Source: Sideroxydans sp.
GTDB lineage: Bacteria > Pseudomonadota > Gammaproteobacteria > Burkholderiales > Gallionellaceae
Assembly: GCA_027310665.1 (NCBI GenBank)
Contig: DAIDAJ010000127.1
Location: forward strand, 1-64,000
DNA length: 64,000 nucleotides
Direction of reading: 5' to 3'
Of this stretch, positions 30,748 through 39,810 are shown one piece after another (the stretch's first letter is position 1; the number at the start of each line of letters is the position of its first letter). A program made the translations under genes and the position numbers. Below the pieces are notes generated by a model that saw only the letters and a list, made by a program, of their open reading frames with translations, was not told where the DNA came from and searched no databases.

Positions 30748-31598
30748 TGGGAACGAATCGGGCGATGGTCTTGTTGTGCCTGCTGGCTGCGGCGCTGCCC
30801 GCTGCGGCATTCGACTTGGGCAGCATCGACTGGCAAAAAGCGGTCGATACCGTGCAGAAAGTTCAGAAAGCCAATACCGACATCGATGAACCGCAGGAGA
30901 TCGCGCTGGGCGAGGGGATCGCCAGCAACCTGCTGGGCGCGGCCCCTCTGCTGGACAATCCGGCAGCTCAGCAATATGTGAACCGCGTAGGACGCTGGCT
31001 CGCCCTGCAAACGGAACGTCCCGATCTGCCCTGGCAATTCGGGGTGCTGGACGACAACGATGTGAATGCCTTCGCCGCCCCGGGCGGCTATGTGTTCATC
31101 ACCAAGGGACTGTTGGCGCAAATGAACAGTGAAGCGGAACTCGCCGGCGTGCTGGCGCACGAGATATCGCATGTGTTGCGCAAGCATCATCTGCAGGCGA
31201 TCAAAAAGGGAGCACGAACCGAGTTGCTGTCCGACCTTGCGAACGAGGCGCTGAAGGGCAAAGGCGCCAATCCCGCGCTGAACAAGCTGGTCAGCGCGGG
31301 AACGGAGGTATATGCGCGCGGTTTGGACAAGAGCGACGAGTTCGAGGCTGACCGCATGGGGGTGGTGATCGCCGCACGGGGCGGCTACGATCCCTACGGA
31401 TTGCCCGCAGTGCTACAGACGCTGCAATCGATCAATCCCAGTGATTCCAGCGTGGCGTTGATGTTCAAGACTCATCCCGCGCTGGCGGATCGCCTGAGTC
31501 TGCTGGACAAGGAGATGACGGGCCAATTCGGCAAGTTTGACAATCAGCCCGACCTCGCCCCGCGCTTCTTCCAGGCATTGGGTGCGGGAAAGAAATAA
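30744..31598 (+). CDS. M48 family periplasmic metalloprotease
   Basis: HEISH motif (LAGVLAHEISHVLRKHHL), signal peptide; ATG overlaps upstream stop. Confidence 0.9.
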   Translation: MMGTNRAMVLLCLLAAALPAAAFDLGSIDWQKAVDTVQKVQKANTDIDEPQEIALGEGIASNLLGAAPLLDNPAAQQYVNRVGRWLALQTERPDLPWQFGVLDDNDVNAFAAPGGYVFITKGLLAQMNSEAELAGVLAHEISHVLRKHHLQAIKKGARTELLSDLANEALKGKGANPALNKLVSAGTEVYARGLDKSDEFEADRMGVVIAARGGYDPYGLPAVLQTLQSINPSDSSVALMFKTHPALADRLSLLDKEMTGQFGKFDNQPDLAPRFFQALGAGKK

Positions 31599-31674
31599 GG
31601 CGTGCAGGACGAGCGGTCGCCGGCCCCCCGTTTGGCTGGCCGGGGTCGACGCGAGAATGGTTGAGTCCGCCGTA

Positions 31675-32217
31675 TCACAGATCAGACAGGGGTTTGTCGG
31701 CAAGCTTGTCATCCTTGACGCTCAATTGCCCGATGACCTCGACCAGGGACCTGTCCAAAGCAAGCAAAGCCGACTCGGATAACCCCTGCAGCGCTTCCGG
31801 CAGTATTCCTTCCGCGGGCCCCGGTGCATTTTTCAGTATCTTTGAGGCAGCTTCAGTCAGCCGCAAACCAACCCGCCTCTGGTCCTCCTTGCTTCGCTCC
31901 TTGATTACCAGTCCGTGCGCGACAAGCTTCTCGACAAGCTGACTGCAGGTCGATTGGTGTATGGACAGGCGCTCGGCCAGTTCAGAAACGCCGATATCTG
32001 GAGTCTTTGCCACTTCCTGCAGTATCCACAATTGCGAACCGGTGACTCCGCAGCTTTCCTCCACCTCGCGAAAATGCTGGCGAACAGAGCCGAAGATGAT
32101 GCGGAATTTCTTAAGCACCTGAACCGAAAGCTGACTTTTGTTGCGCTTGGCCAATTCAGTGCCTCTTTCCGGGGATCGTGCAGCCCGGTTCGGGATCGTA
32201 TCTCCCCGAAAAAACAT
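31675..32217 (-). CDS. MarR family transcriptional regulator
   Basis: LAERLSIHQSTCSQLVEKLVAHGLVIKERSKEDQRRVGLRLTEA. Confidence 0.88.
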   Translation of the reverse strand: MFFRGDTIPNRAARSPERGTELAKRNKSQLSVQVLKKFRIIFGSVRQHFREVEESCGVTGSQLWILQEVAKTPDIGVSELAERLSIHQSTCSQLVEKLVAHGLVIKERSKEDQRRVGLRLTEAASKILKNAPGPAEGILPEALQGLSESALLALDRSLVEVIGQLSVKDDKLADKPLSDL

Positions 32218-32318
32218 TTATATCATATGTATTCATGTCAACTTAATTCACTCCGATGCGTTTAAGGCAGTGCTTTGACTGGTTTCTGTTTGTTAAATCT
32301 TTGGTAAGGAAATATATC

Positions 32319-32831
32319 ATGAAAAAAATCGCATTCGTTCTGGCGTCATTACTGGTAGCCGCATGCTCGTCCACCCACAAGGCTGATACGGCGGCCGCAC
32401 CGCAAGCTGCGCCGCAAACGACCGCCAGCCCTGCGACGGCTTCGGCAACGCCAGCCGAACTGGCTGCGAGCAAGCTTGCGTCCGAACTGCAGGGGCTTCA
32501 AAAGGAAAGCGTTTATTTTGATTTCGACAAGTATGCCGTAAAACCGGAATATCAGGATGCGATTCAGAAGCAGGCCAGTTTCATCAAGGAGCACAAGAAT
32601 GACGTGGTCACGCTGGAAGGCAATGCGGACGAGCGCGGGAGCGAGAAATACAATCTGGCTTTGGGAAACAGGCGCGCAATTGCTGTCCTGAAAAGCCTGG
32701 AGCGCCTGGGGGTGCCGGCCTCCCAGATCAGGACTGTAAGCCTCGGGAAAGATCATCCGCGCCTCGCGTGCCACGAAGAGAAATGCTGGAAAGAGAATCG
32801 CCGGGTCGATTTCGCGCACAAGCTTAACTAG
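32319..32831 (+). CDS. Pal/OmpA-family peptidoglycan-associated lipoprotein, copy A
   Basis: Lipobox LLVAACSS; YFDFDKYAVKPEYQ...EGNADERGSEKYNLALGNRRA. Confidence 0.9.
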   Translation: MKKIAFVLASLLVAACSSTHKADTAAAPQAAPQTTASPATASATPAELAASKLASELQGLQKESVYFDFDKYAVKPEYQDAIQKQASFIKEHKNDVVTLEGNADERGSEKYNLALGNRRAIAVLKSLERLGVPASQIRTVSLGKDHPRLACHEEKCWKENRRVDFAHKLN

Positions 32832-32979
32832 CAATAGTGGCTGCATTGCCGGCCGGAGATAAGGGAAGCCCGGCTTTGGCCGGGGCAAATGCGGACTCGC
32901 GGTTCGGCCGGGTTTTCCTCATGCCGCGATCCCAGTTTCATTCTTTTATCAAAGTGCGGCAATTCGCGACGGTGGCCCG

Positions 32980-33342
32980 GTGATGGATGAAGGGAAACGC
33001 AAGGTGCTTGTGTTGACCGTCCTTTACGTCGCTTTCCTGTGCGGGTCGTGGCTCTGGTTTCATCCGCACTTCGTAACCCAGCGGATTCGCGGACAGATAT
33101 CCATCGGTGCAAGTGCCCGGGAGGTCGAAAAAGCATTCCACGTACGGACGTACGACTTTCCAGGCTCGGCTTATTGTGAAGCGGACGGTCCGCCTGTCGT
33201 CACCCGGATCGCAATAGACGAAAGCGCAAGGATCCCGATCCTGCCGGTCCCGATGGTCATGGTCACGACGACCGTTTTTTGCTTCGATCACAACGATAAA
33301 TTGGTCGGCATGAAATCCGAGCGGTGGTTCGATGAGTTATAG
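32980..33342 (+). CDS. Hypothetical membrane-anchored protein
   Basis: 120 aa ORF with an N-terminal TM segment; no family recognised. Confidence 0.55.
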   Translation: MMDEGKRKVLVLTVLYVAFLCGSWLWFHPHFVTQRIRGQISIGASAREVEKAFHVRTYDFPGSAYCEADGPPVVTRIAIDESARIPILPVPMVMVTTTVFCFDHNDKLVGMKSERWFDEL

Positions 33343-33578
33343 GATTGCCAATTGCGTATCGAATTGTTTGCAAACACTCCTGTCGGCGCTGGAGGCCTTG
33401 ACTGATCCGGTGAATATCCGCTTAGGGTTCGCTCCAGCTTTCGAGCGCTCATACTGCAATGTCGATGAAGTCGGATTGGCACGAATTCCTGATTTCCAGA
33501 AACTCTTGATTGGCGATGCTGCGCAGAGCTTCGGTCAAGCGGATAAAATATCGAATCATCCCGATTGGTGCACTTGAA

Positions 33579-34091
33579 ATGATAGAAACCCTTACGCTAA
33601 TTACGCTTTGCGTCCTGTTCCTGATCTTCTTCCGTCCCGGCAAAACCCCCCCTCTGGAGAGTCAGCTCGTGATCGAACGGCCGGGGCAGTACAGAATCAT
33701 GCTCGCGCCAAAATTGAATCTGGCTCAACCCTTTATTGAAGCGATCATCGATCGGCTGGCGAAGTCGAACGTTTCGACACAGCGTGGCAGCGCCAGGCAA
33801 TTCTTTGCGGTCAGCGACAGGCAAGTGGCGACTGCCCACGGTGATATCTACCTGCTGGCGATCATCGTTCGTGAAGGAATGATCCATTTTGTCGGGGTGC
33901 AGCCAGTGTCAGGCGATCCCGCAAAGCACCTTGAAACCATCAAAGCCAACGCTAAGGATCTGCTTGAGGACTTCCCGATCAGCGACGAGCGCAGCAGGGC
34001 ACTTGAAGACAGCCTGTTTGGCGCAATTCAGGAAGCATCCAGGGAGAGAGGGATAGTCGTTGATCAATTGAAGGACCAGGCTGATATATAA
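33579..34091 (+). CDS. Hypothetical membrane-anchored protein
   Basis: 171 aa from MIETLTLITLCVLFLIFF (N-terminal TM); no family recognised. Confidence 0.55.
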   Translation: MIETLTLITLCVLFLIFFRPGKTPPLESQLVIERPGQYRIMLAPKLNLAQPFIEAIIDRLAKSNVSTQRGSARQFFAVSDRQVATAHGDIYLLAIIVREGMIHFVGVQPVSGDPAKHLETIKANAKDLLEDFPISDERSRALEDSLFGAIQEASRERGIVVDQLKDQADI

Positions 34092-34115
34092 GTGCCAGCG
34101 GTCGAAACAGTGCCT

Positions 34116-35318
34116 TTAGCGCTTGCCAATGAGATTTCGGGCAAGCGTGTGAAATAGCGGCGCGGGGCACACCAGCTGCGAGCTGAGCTTTGCAATGAAC
34201 GCTGCAGCCATCAAGGGCAATATCATTTCGTGGCTGTCTATCATTTCCATGACGATGACGAACGCAGTGATGGGCGCCTGGGTGACTCCGGAAAAGTAGG
34301 CAACCATCCCTATTATGATCACCGCACTGGCCGGCACGGAAGTGAACAAGTGGGCGATATTGGCGCCGAATCCGGCACCTGCGGAAAGTGTGGGCGCCAT
34401 GAGTCCGCCGGGTATTCCGCTGACGTATGAAACGGCGGTCGCCGCCATCTTCAGCAGCCCATAGCTCTCTGGCAGTACGGTGCTGCCGTCAATGAGCGAT
34501 TTCGCCTCGCTGTAACCGCCGCCGTAAGTCGTATTGCCGGACGCCATTCCCACCAGCGCGAGAAGCAGCCCGCATAATGCAGCAAAGGCAATCGGCTGTG
34601 CCTGCATCCATGCCCCCATCCTTCCTGCCAATCCTTTGTTGATTTCGATCAGCGTGCGGCTAAACACGCCGCCGAGCAGGCCTCCCGCCAGACCGCAGAC
34701 GACAACCATTCCCCACTCGCTGCCGAAGGCGAGCGATTGCGAGGTGTGGCCGAAATAGGAGTAATTTCCGAGCAGCGCAAGCGAGGTTATACCGGCGATG
34801 ATTACGGTCATGAGTATGGTCGAACTGTTATGTTCCTCGAAGGATCGGCTCATTTCCTCAATGGCGAACACGATTCCGGCCAGCGGGGTATTGAACGCCG
34901 CTGCGACTCCGGCTGCGGCGCCTGCAAGGATCAGGCCTTTGTCGAGATCGTGCTTCGGGAAGCGCGCAAACTTGCCCAGGCTGTGCATGATGGACGCACC
35001 GATCTGGACGGATGGCCCCTCGCGTCCTATCGACGCGCCAACCATCAATCCCGCGATGGTGAGAACGATCTTTCCGCTCGTCACCCGCAGGCTGAGCACC
35101 TGCTCGCGGATTCTGCTGGTTTCTTCAGGGTCAAGTGCTGCGATGGTCTGCGGAATGCCGCTGCCCTGTGCACCGGAAAAGAATTTCCTGGTCAAGAAAA
35201 CGATGACCACAAGCCCAAGCGGCGTAAGGAGCAGGGGAAGATACGGTGAAATGGCGAGCAGCCTGTGGAAAACTCCGTTCGCCCACTCGCAGACCACTGC
35301 AAACACAATCGCAACCAA
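34116..35318 (-). CDS. ClC family chloride channel/antiporter
   Basis: GSGIPQTIAAL, GREGPSVQIGASIMH, GGLMAPTLSAGAGFGA. Confidence 0.93.
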   Translation of the reverse strand: MVAIVFAVVCEWANGVFHRLLAISPYLPLLLTPLGLVVIVFLTRKFFSGAQGSGIPQTIAALDPEETSRIREQVLSLRVTSGKIVLTIAGLMVGASIGREGPSVQIGASIMHSLGKFARFPKHDLDKGLILAGAAAGVAAAFNTPLAGIVFAIEEMSRSFEEHNSSTILMTVIIAGITSLALLGNYSYFGHTSQSLAFGSEWGMVVVCGLAGGLLGGVFSRTLIEINKGLAGRMGAWMQAQPIAFAALCGLLLALVGMASGNTTYGGGYSEAKSLIDGSTVLPESYGLLKMAATAVSYVSGIPGGLMAPTLSAGAGFGANIAHLFTSVPASAVIIIGMVAYFSGVTQAPITAFVIVMEMIDSHEMILPLMAAAFIAKLSSQLVCPAPLFHTLARNLIGKR

Positions 35319-35691
35319 TCCGACGCTGATCGCTCCGCACCAGAATACGAGCCTGCGTTTCCACTCCAGTATCAGAATATCCTCCGACAGCTATTTTCAA
35401 TGTTTAAGGCCTGCACTGCCTGCAATCCATCCAGAAGCCGCGACGAAATCATGGACATCGGCGTTCCTTTCATCATGTCCGCTGGCCATGTCGGGCCATT
35501 GTAAAACGCATGGCGATAAGCCGCCGTCTCTTTTTTTGCGTCTTCGCGGGACAGGTTCATTCAGGGCCGCTGGATGTATTATGCATCGTTATTTAATATT
35601 TATATAAATATTATTTATGTAAACCGATCCAGCTGCCATTCGTTAATGGGAAAGCCTCATCCGGTTTCAATCAATTAACAGGAGTTCAGTC

Positions 35692-36207
35692 ATGAAAAGA
35701 ATGACCGTTGTTTTAGCTTCACTGATGGTAGCCGCTTGCGCTTCCTCGCAGAAAACCAATACTGCGCAAACACCGCAACCGGGCGAGAAGAGCGCCACCG
35801 TTGCTGCGAATACGACCGTCAATTCGGCAGCACAAATGGAATTGGACAGATTGAATGCCGAAATTTCGCAACTGCAGAAGCAGAGCGACTATTTTGACTA
35901 TAAGAAATATGCCATCAAGCCCCAGTATCAGAGCGTGATCAAGAAAGAAGCCGAATTCATCAAGGCCCACAAGAATGACTTCATTACGCTGGAAGGAAAT
36001 GCCGACGAGCGCGGAAGCGACGGTTACAACCTGGTTCTGGGTGAAAAGCGCGCAGAGGCTGTTCAAAAGAGCCTGCTAAAGTACGGCGTATCGGCAGCGC
36101 AGATCAAGCTGGTCAGCTTGGGCAAGGGAAAGCCGCGTCTGACCTGCCACGAGGAAAAGTGCTGGAAGGAGAATCGCAGGGTCGATTTTGTGCATAAGCT
36201 TGGGTAG
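35692..36207 (+). CDS. Pal/OmpA-family peptidoglycan-associated lipoprotein, copy B
   Basis: Lipobox LMVAACAS; EGNADERGSDGYNLVLGEKRA; paralogous to 32319-32831. Confidence 0.9.
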   Translation: MKRMTVVLASLMVAACASSQKTNTAQTPQPGEKSATVAANTTVNSAAQMELDRLNAEISQLQKQSDYFDYKKYAIKPQYQSVIKKEAEFIKAHKNDFITLEGNADERGSDGYNLVLGEKRAEAVQKSLLKYGVSAAQIKLVSLGKGKPRLTCHEEKCWKENRRVDFVHKLG

Positions 36208-36295
36208 CAACTTTCCACAGGGGAGGCTGGCCAATAAGTCGGTCTTCCCTTATTCTTGATTCAGAAGCTGGCCTGAGGACAGTTGGAGGTTTGCT

Positions 36296-36430
36296 GTGGA
36301 CGATTGGCTGATCATCGGTGCCCTGGGGCTTCTGTTTCTGATCCTTATCCAGCTAGGACAGCAATCGCTGGATATACCGCCCGGATCGGATGAGTTGATG
36401 ATCTTCAGTTTGCATTCGCTGCAGAACTAA
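36296..36430 (+). CDS. Putative 44-aa single-TM small protein (GTG start)
   Basis: VDDWLIIGALGLLFLILIQLGQQSLDIPPGSDELMIFSLHSLQN*; GGAGG ribosome-binding site 7 nt upstream. Confidence 0.45.
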   Translation: MDDWLIIGALGLLFLILIQLGQQSLDIPPGSDELMIFSLHSLQN

Positions 36431-36477
36431 ATTTGCCATGAGCCCGGGTTTAGGGGATTTCAGACTGCATCTCGCCA

Positions 36478-37020
36478 CTAGCGTGTGGGCGGTTCGAGGT
36501 CGGAGTTGCGGAATGTGAACTGGCCGCGTTTACGGTCGGCAAAGTAGTTTTCCAGCGTGTAGCGTATCGGGCGGAAAGCCAGCGTATCCCAGGGAATCTC
36601 TTCTTCGGCGAAAAGCGCCACTTCCAGACTCTCCACGCCAGGAGAAAAGTCCGGATCGAGCAGCGTGGCACGGTACAGCAGCTGTACCTGGTTGATGTAG
36701 GGAAGGTTGTACATCGCATAAAGATCAAGTATGTCGATGCGCGCATTGGCTTCTTCCAGCGTCTCGCGCGCGGCGGCCTGGCTGGTGGTCTCGCCGTTTT
36801 CCATGAATCCTGCCGGCAATGTCCACAGGCCGTGGCGCGGCTCGATGGCGCGGCGGCAGAGCAGGATGCGTCCATCCCGCCACTCGGGTATGGCACCGAC
36901 GATCAGCTTGGGGTTCTGGTAGTGGATGGTATTGCAGACGGTGCAGACATGTCGCTCGCGGTGATCATCCTGAGGCAAGGAAAGTTCGACCGGTGCACCG
37001 CATTCTGAGCAGAATTTCAC
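36478..37020 (-). CDS. NUDIX hydrolase with N-terminal zinc-ribbon-like region
   Basis: FCSECGAPVEL...HVCTVC; Nudix box GFMENGETTSQAAARETLEEANA. Confidence 0.92.
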   Translation of the reverse strand: MKFCSECGAPVELSLPQDDHRERHVCTVCNTIHYQNPKLIVGAIPEWRDGRILLCRRAIEPRHGLWTLPAGFMENGETTSQAAARETLEEANARIDILDLYAMYNLPYINQVQLLYRATLLDPDFSPGVESLEVALFAEEEIPWDTLAFRPIRYTLENYFADRKRGQFTFRNSDLEPPTR

Positions 37021-37024
37021 GGTA

Positions 37025-37822
37025 TCAGTCCCAGAACTTCCACCACGGTGCCGGATTCAGCGGGGATTCCTTGACCTCGGGTCGCGCACCGTCCTTGGCG
37101 ACGTTCAGGGCAAGTACGCGTTTTGTGTCATCGCGCAGGTCTGTCATCCCCATGGCGTCATAGGCTTGCACCAGGATTTGCAGGGCATCCCGCGTTTGCG
37201 GTGTCTGCGGAAAATCGATCAGTACCCCTTTGGCACGGTTCGCCGCCGCAACGTAGGCACCGCGACGCAGGTAATAGTCCGCTACATGGATTTCCGCACG
37301 TGCCAGCGTGATCAGCAGGAATTGCATGCGTATCCGGGCATCCGGCGTGTATTTGCTGTCCGGGAAGCGTGTGACCAGCTCCTTGAACGAGTTGAATGAG
37401 TCGCGCAAAGCCGCGGGATCGCGTTCGGCCGGATCCTGCTTGAACAGGGTGCCGAAAAGGCTGTTGATATTCTCGTTGAAGTTGATGAGCCCTTTGAGGT
37501 AATACACGTAATCAAGATGGGCGCTCGTGGGGTACATCTTCACGAACTGGTCCAGGGCGCCGAGCGCGGGGGCCGGTTCGCTGTGCTTGTAATAGGCGTA
37601 GGCGATCTCCATTTGCGCCTGCTGAGCGTAACGGCCGTAGGGATAGCGCGATTGCAGCGTCTCGAACTGTTTTACGGCCTTTTCGTAGTTTTCATCCTTC
37701 ATCTGCTCCTGTGCTTTGGCATAAATCTCGTCGGCGGACAGGTTCTTCATTTCGTCCTTGACAGGATCGGAACTGCAAGCAACTAACGTGAGCAAGAGGA
37801 AAACGGCTAAACTATGGCGCAT
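37025..37822 (-). CDS. bamD: Outer membrane assembly lipoprotein BamD
   Basis: Lipobox LVACSS; YAKAQEQMKDENYEKAVKQFETLQSRYPYGRYAQQAQMEIAYAYYK. Confidence 0.94.
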   Translation of the reverse strand: MRHSLAVFLLLTLVACSSDPVKDEMKNLSADEIYAKAQEQMKDENYEKAVKQFETLQSRYPYGRYAQQAQMEIAYAYYKHSEPAPALGALDQFVKMYPTSAHLDYVYYLKGLINFNENINSLFGTLFKQDPAERDPAALRDSFNSFKELVTRFPDSKYTPDARIRMQFLLITLARAEIHVADYYLRRGAYVAAANRAKGVLIDFPQTPQTRDALQILVQAYDAMGMTDLRDDTKRVLALNVAKDGARPEVKESPLNPAPWWKFWD

Positions 37823-38831
37823 GATAAAACCCGAAATGATTAAACCCGAAGAAGATTTACCCGATTATAGCAAAGACGACGACTCCGCCGACCTGCTTGA
37901 GATGCGGGTCCCGATGGAACACGGCGGGCTGCGACTCGACCAGGCGCTTGTCAAATTGTTTCCGGAATACTCGCGCAGCCGATTGCAGGACTGGATAGAA
38001 CAGGGCTTGGTTACGGTCAACGGCACGGCAGGAAGCGTCAAGCAAAAGGTCTGGGGCGGGGAAATGGTCTGCGTGTCGCCGCAGATACATCCTTCCGAAC
38101 AACCTTGCGTCGCCGAGGACATTCCTCTTGACGTCGTCTATGAAGACGATGACATCCTCGTTATCAACAAGCCCGTCGGACTGGTGGTGCATCCCGGCAG
38201 CGGCAACTGGAAGGGCACGCTGCTCAATGCATTGCTGCACCATGCACCGCAGCTTGCCGAGGTACCGCGCGCGGGCATCGTGCACAGGCTGGACAAGGAC
38301 ACCAGTGGCCTGATGGTGGTTGCCAAGACGCTCATTGCGCAGACCGCGCTGGTGCGGCAGATGCAGGCGCGCAGCGTGAAACGCGAATATCTCGCGCTGG
38401 TGTGGGGCGAGCTGGATTACGGCGGCGTCATCGATCTGCCCATCGGACGTCATCCATCGCAGCGCGTCAAGATGGCGGTGATCGAGGGAGGCAAGGAAGC
38501 GGTTACTCATTACAGCGTGGAAGCGAATTTCCCCAGCTGCACTCTATTGCGTTGCAGACTTGAGACCGGGCGCACGCACCAGATCCGCGTGCACCTGACG
38601 CATCTCGGCCATCCCCTGATCGGCGACAGCGTGTACCAGAAGGGCGTGCAGAAATGCGCACTGCCTTTGCGCGAACTGTTGAACAAGTTTCCGCGGCAGG
38701 CACTGCACGCGACGAAACTGGCGCTGAAACACCCGGTTACCGGCGAATCGATGGAATGGGAAGTGCCGTTGCCGGAAGATATGGAACAGCTGCTGGACCA
38801 GATCGACGAGGCGAGCGATGGCATTGCTTGA
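37821..38831 (+). CDS. rluD: 23S rRNA pseudouridine synthase RluD
   Basis: S4 domain plus catalytic VHRLDKDTSGLMVVAKT; divergent to bamD. Confidence 0.94.
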   Translation: MIKPEMIKPEEDLPDYSKDDDSADLLEMRVPMEHGGLRLDQALVKLFPEYSRSRLQDWIEQGLVTVNGTAGSVKQKVWGGEMVCVSPQIHPSEQPCVAEDIPLDVVYEDDDILVINKPVGLVVHPGSGNWKGTLLNALLHHAPQLAEVPRAGIVHRLDKDTSGLMVVAKTLIAQTALVRQMQARSVKREYLALVWGELDYGGVIDLPIGRHPSQRVKMAVIEGGKEAVTHYSVEANFPSCTLLRCRLETGRTHQIRVHLTHLGHPLIGDSVYQKGVQKCALPLRELLNKFPRQALHATKLALKHPVTGESMEWEVPLPEDMEQLLDQIDEASDGIA

Positions 38832-39558
38832 GCATTGCATCGTCCCGGACTGGCCGGCGCCCGCGAACGTGAAAGCGCTGCAAACGACGCGCCACGGTGG
38901 CATCAGTGCCGCCCCGTATGACACATTTAACCTCGGTTCGCATGTCGGCGATAACCCGCAAGCCGTTGCGCGCAACCGCCAACTGCTGGAGCCCCTTGTG
39001 CCGAGTGAGCCCGTGTGGCTGGAGCAAGTGCATGGTACCGTTGTCGCCAATGCAGAGGCCGCATCCTGCCGTGTTCAGGCCGATGCCTGCATCGCGCGCC
39101 ATCGCGGTGCGGTGTGCGTGGTGATGACGGCAGATTGCCTGCCCGTGTTGCTGTGCGACGAGGCGGGTACGGTGGTCGGTGCGGTGCATGCGGGCTGGAA
39201 GGGATTGGCCGCCGGTGTCATCGAAGCCACCGTAAACGCGATGGAAGTCGCACCGCACCAGTTGATGGCATGGTTCGGTCCCGCCATCGGACAGGAAGCG
39301 TTCGAGGTCGGTGCAGAGGTGAGAGCCGCTTTCATTGCGCATCAGGCGCGGGCTGCCGAGGCATTCGTGGCGCATGGCGGGCAGGGTAAATACCTTGCCG
39401 ACATCTACCTGCTGGCCCGCCAGCGGCTTGAAGCGCTGGGCATCAGGAAGGTCAGTGGGGGAAATTACTGCACCTATCACCAGAAGGACAGGTTCTTTTC
39501 CTACCGCCGCGACGGGGTGACCGGACGCATGGGGACGTTTATCTGGCTGGGCGAGTGA
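38818..39558 (+). CDS. pgeF: PgeF/YfiH-type multicopper (laccase-domain) protein
   Basis: VMTADCLPVLLCDEAGTVVGAVHAGWKGLAAGV; follows rluD. Confidence 0.93.
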   Translation: MALLEHCIVPDWPAPANVKALQTTRHGGISAAPYDTFNLGSHVGDNPQAVARNRQLLEPLVPSEPVWLEQVHGTVVANAEAASCRVQADACIARHRGAVCVVMTADCLPVLLCDEAGTVVGAVHAGWKGLAAGVIEATVNAMEVAPHQLMAWFGPAIGQEAFEVGAEVRAAFIAHQARAAEAFVAHGGQGKYLADIYLLARQRLEALGIRKVSGGNYCTYHQKDRFFSYRRDGVTGRMGTFIWLGE

Positions 39559-39579
39559 GTTCTTGCCTCAAGCGACAGA

Positions 39580-39777
39580 ATGGAGAAGGAATTGAACAGG
39601 ATCGTCTTGCTTGCCATCGCACTCTCGCTGCCGCTGTCCGCCGGCGCCTACGATTGCACTGGCATCGCAACTGTGTCCGGGAATAGGCAGGGGAAAACGG
39701 CCTTTCACAAGTTCTACTATGAGCCCGAGTTCAAGGGCGGAAACAATGGCGTGGAAGATTGCGTGAAACGGCAGTGA
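39580..39777 (+). CDS. Small secreted two-cysteine peptide
   Basis: 65 aa; signal peptide then YDCTGIATVSG...VEDCVKRQ. Confidence 0.5.
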   Translation: MEKELNRIVLLAIALSLPLSAGAYDCTGIATVSGNRQGKTAFHKFYYEPEFKGGNNGVEDCVKRQ

Positions 39778-39810
39778 TCGAGATTCCAAAATCAATCGGA
39801 GGCGTGCAGC

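Noticed and set aside
33332-33577. 81-aa plus-strand ORF
   Set aside because: Overlaps flanking genes, no ribosome-binding site or motif; not supported.
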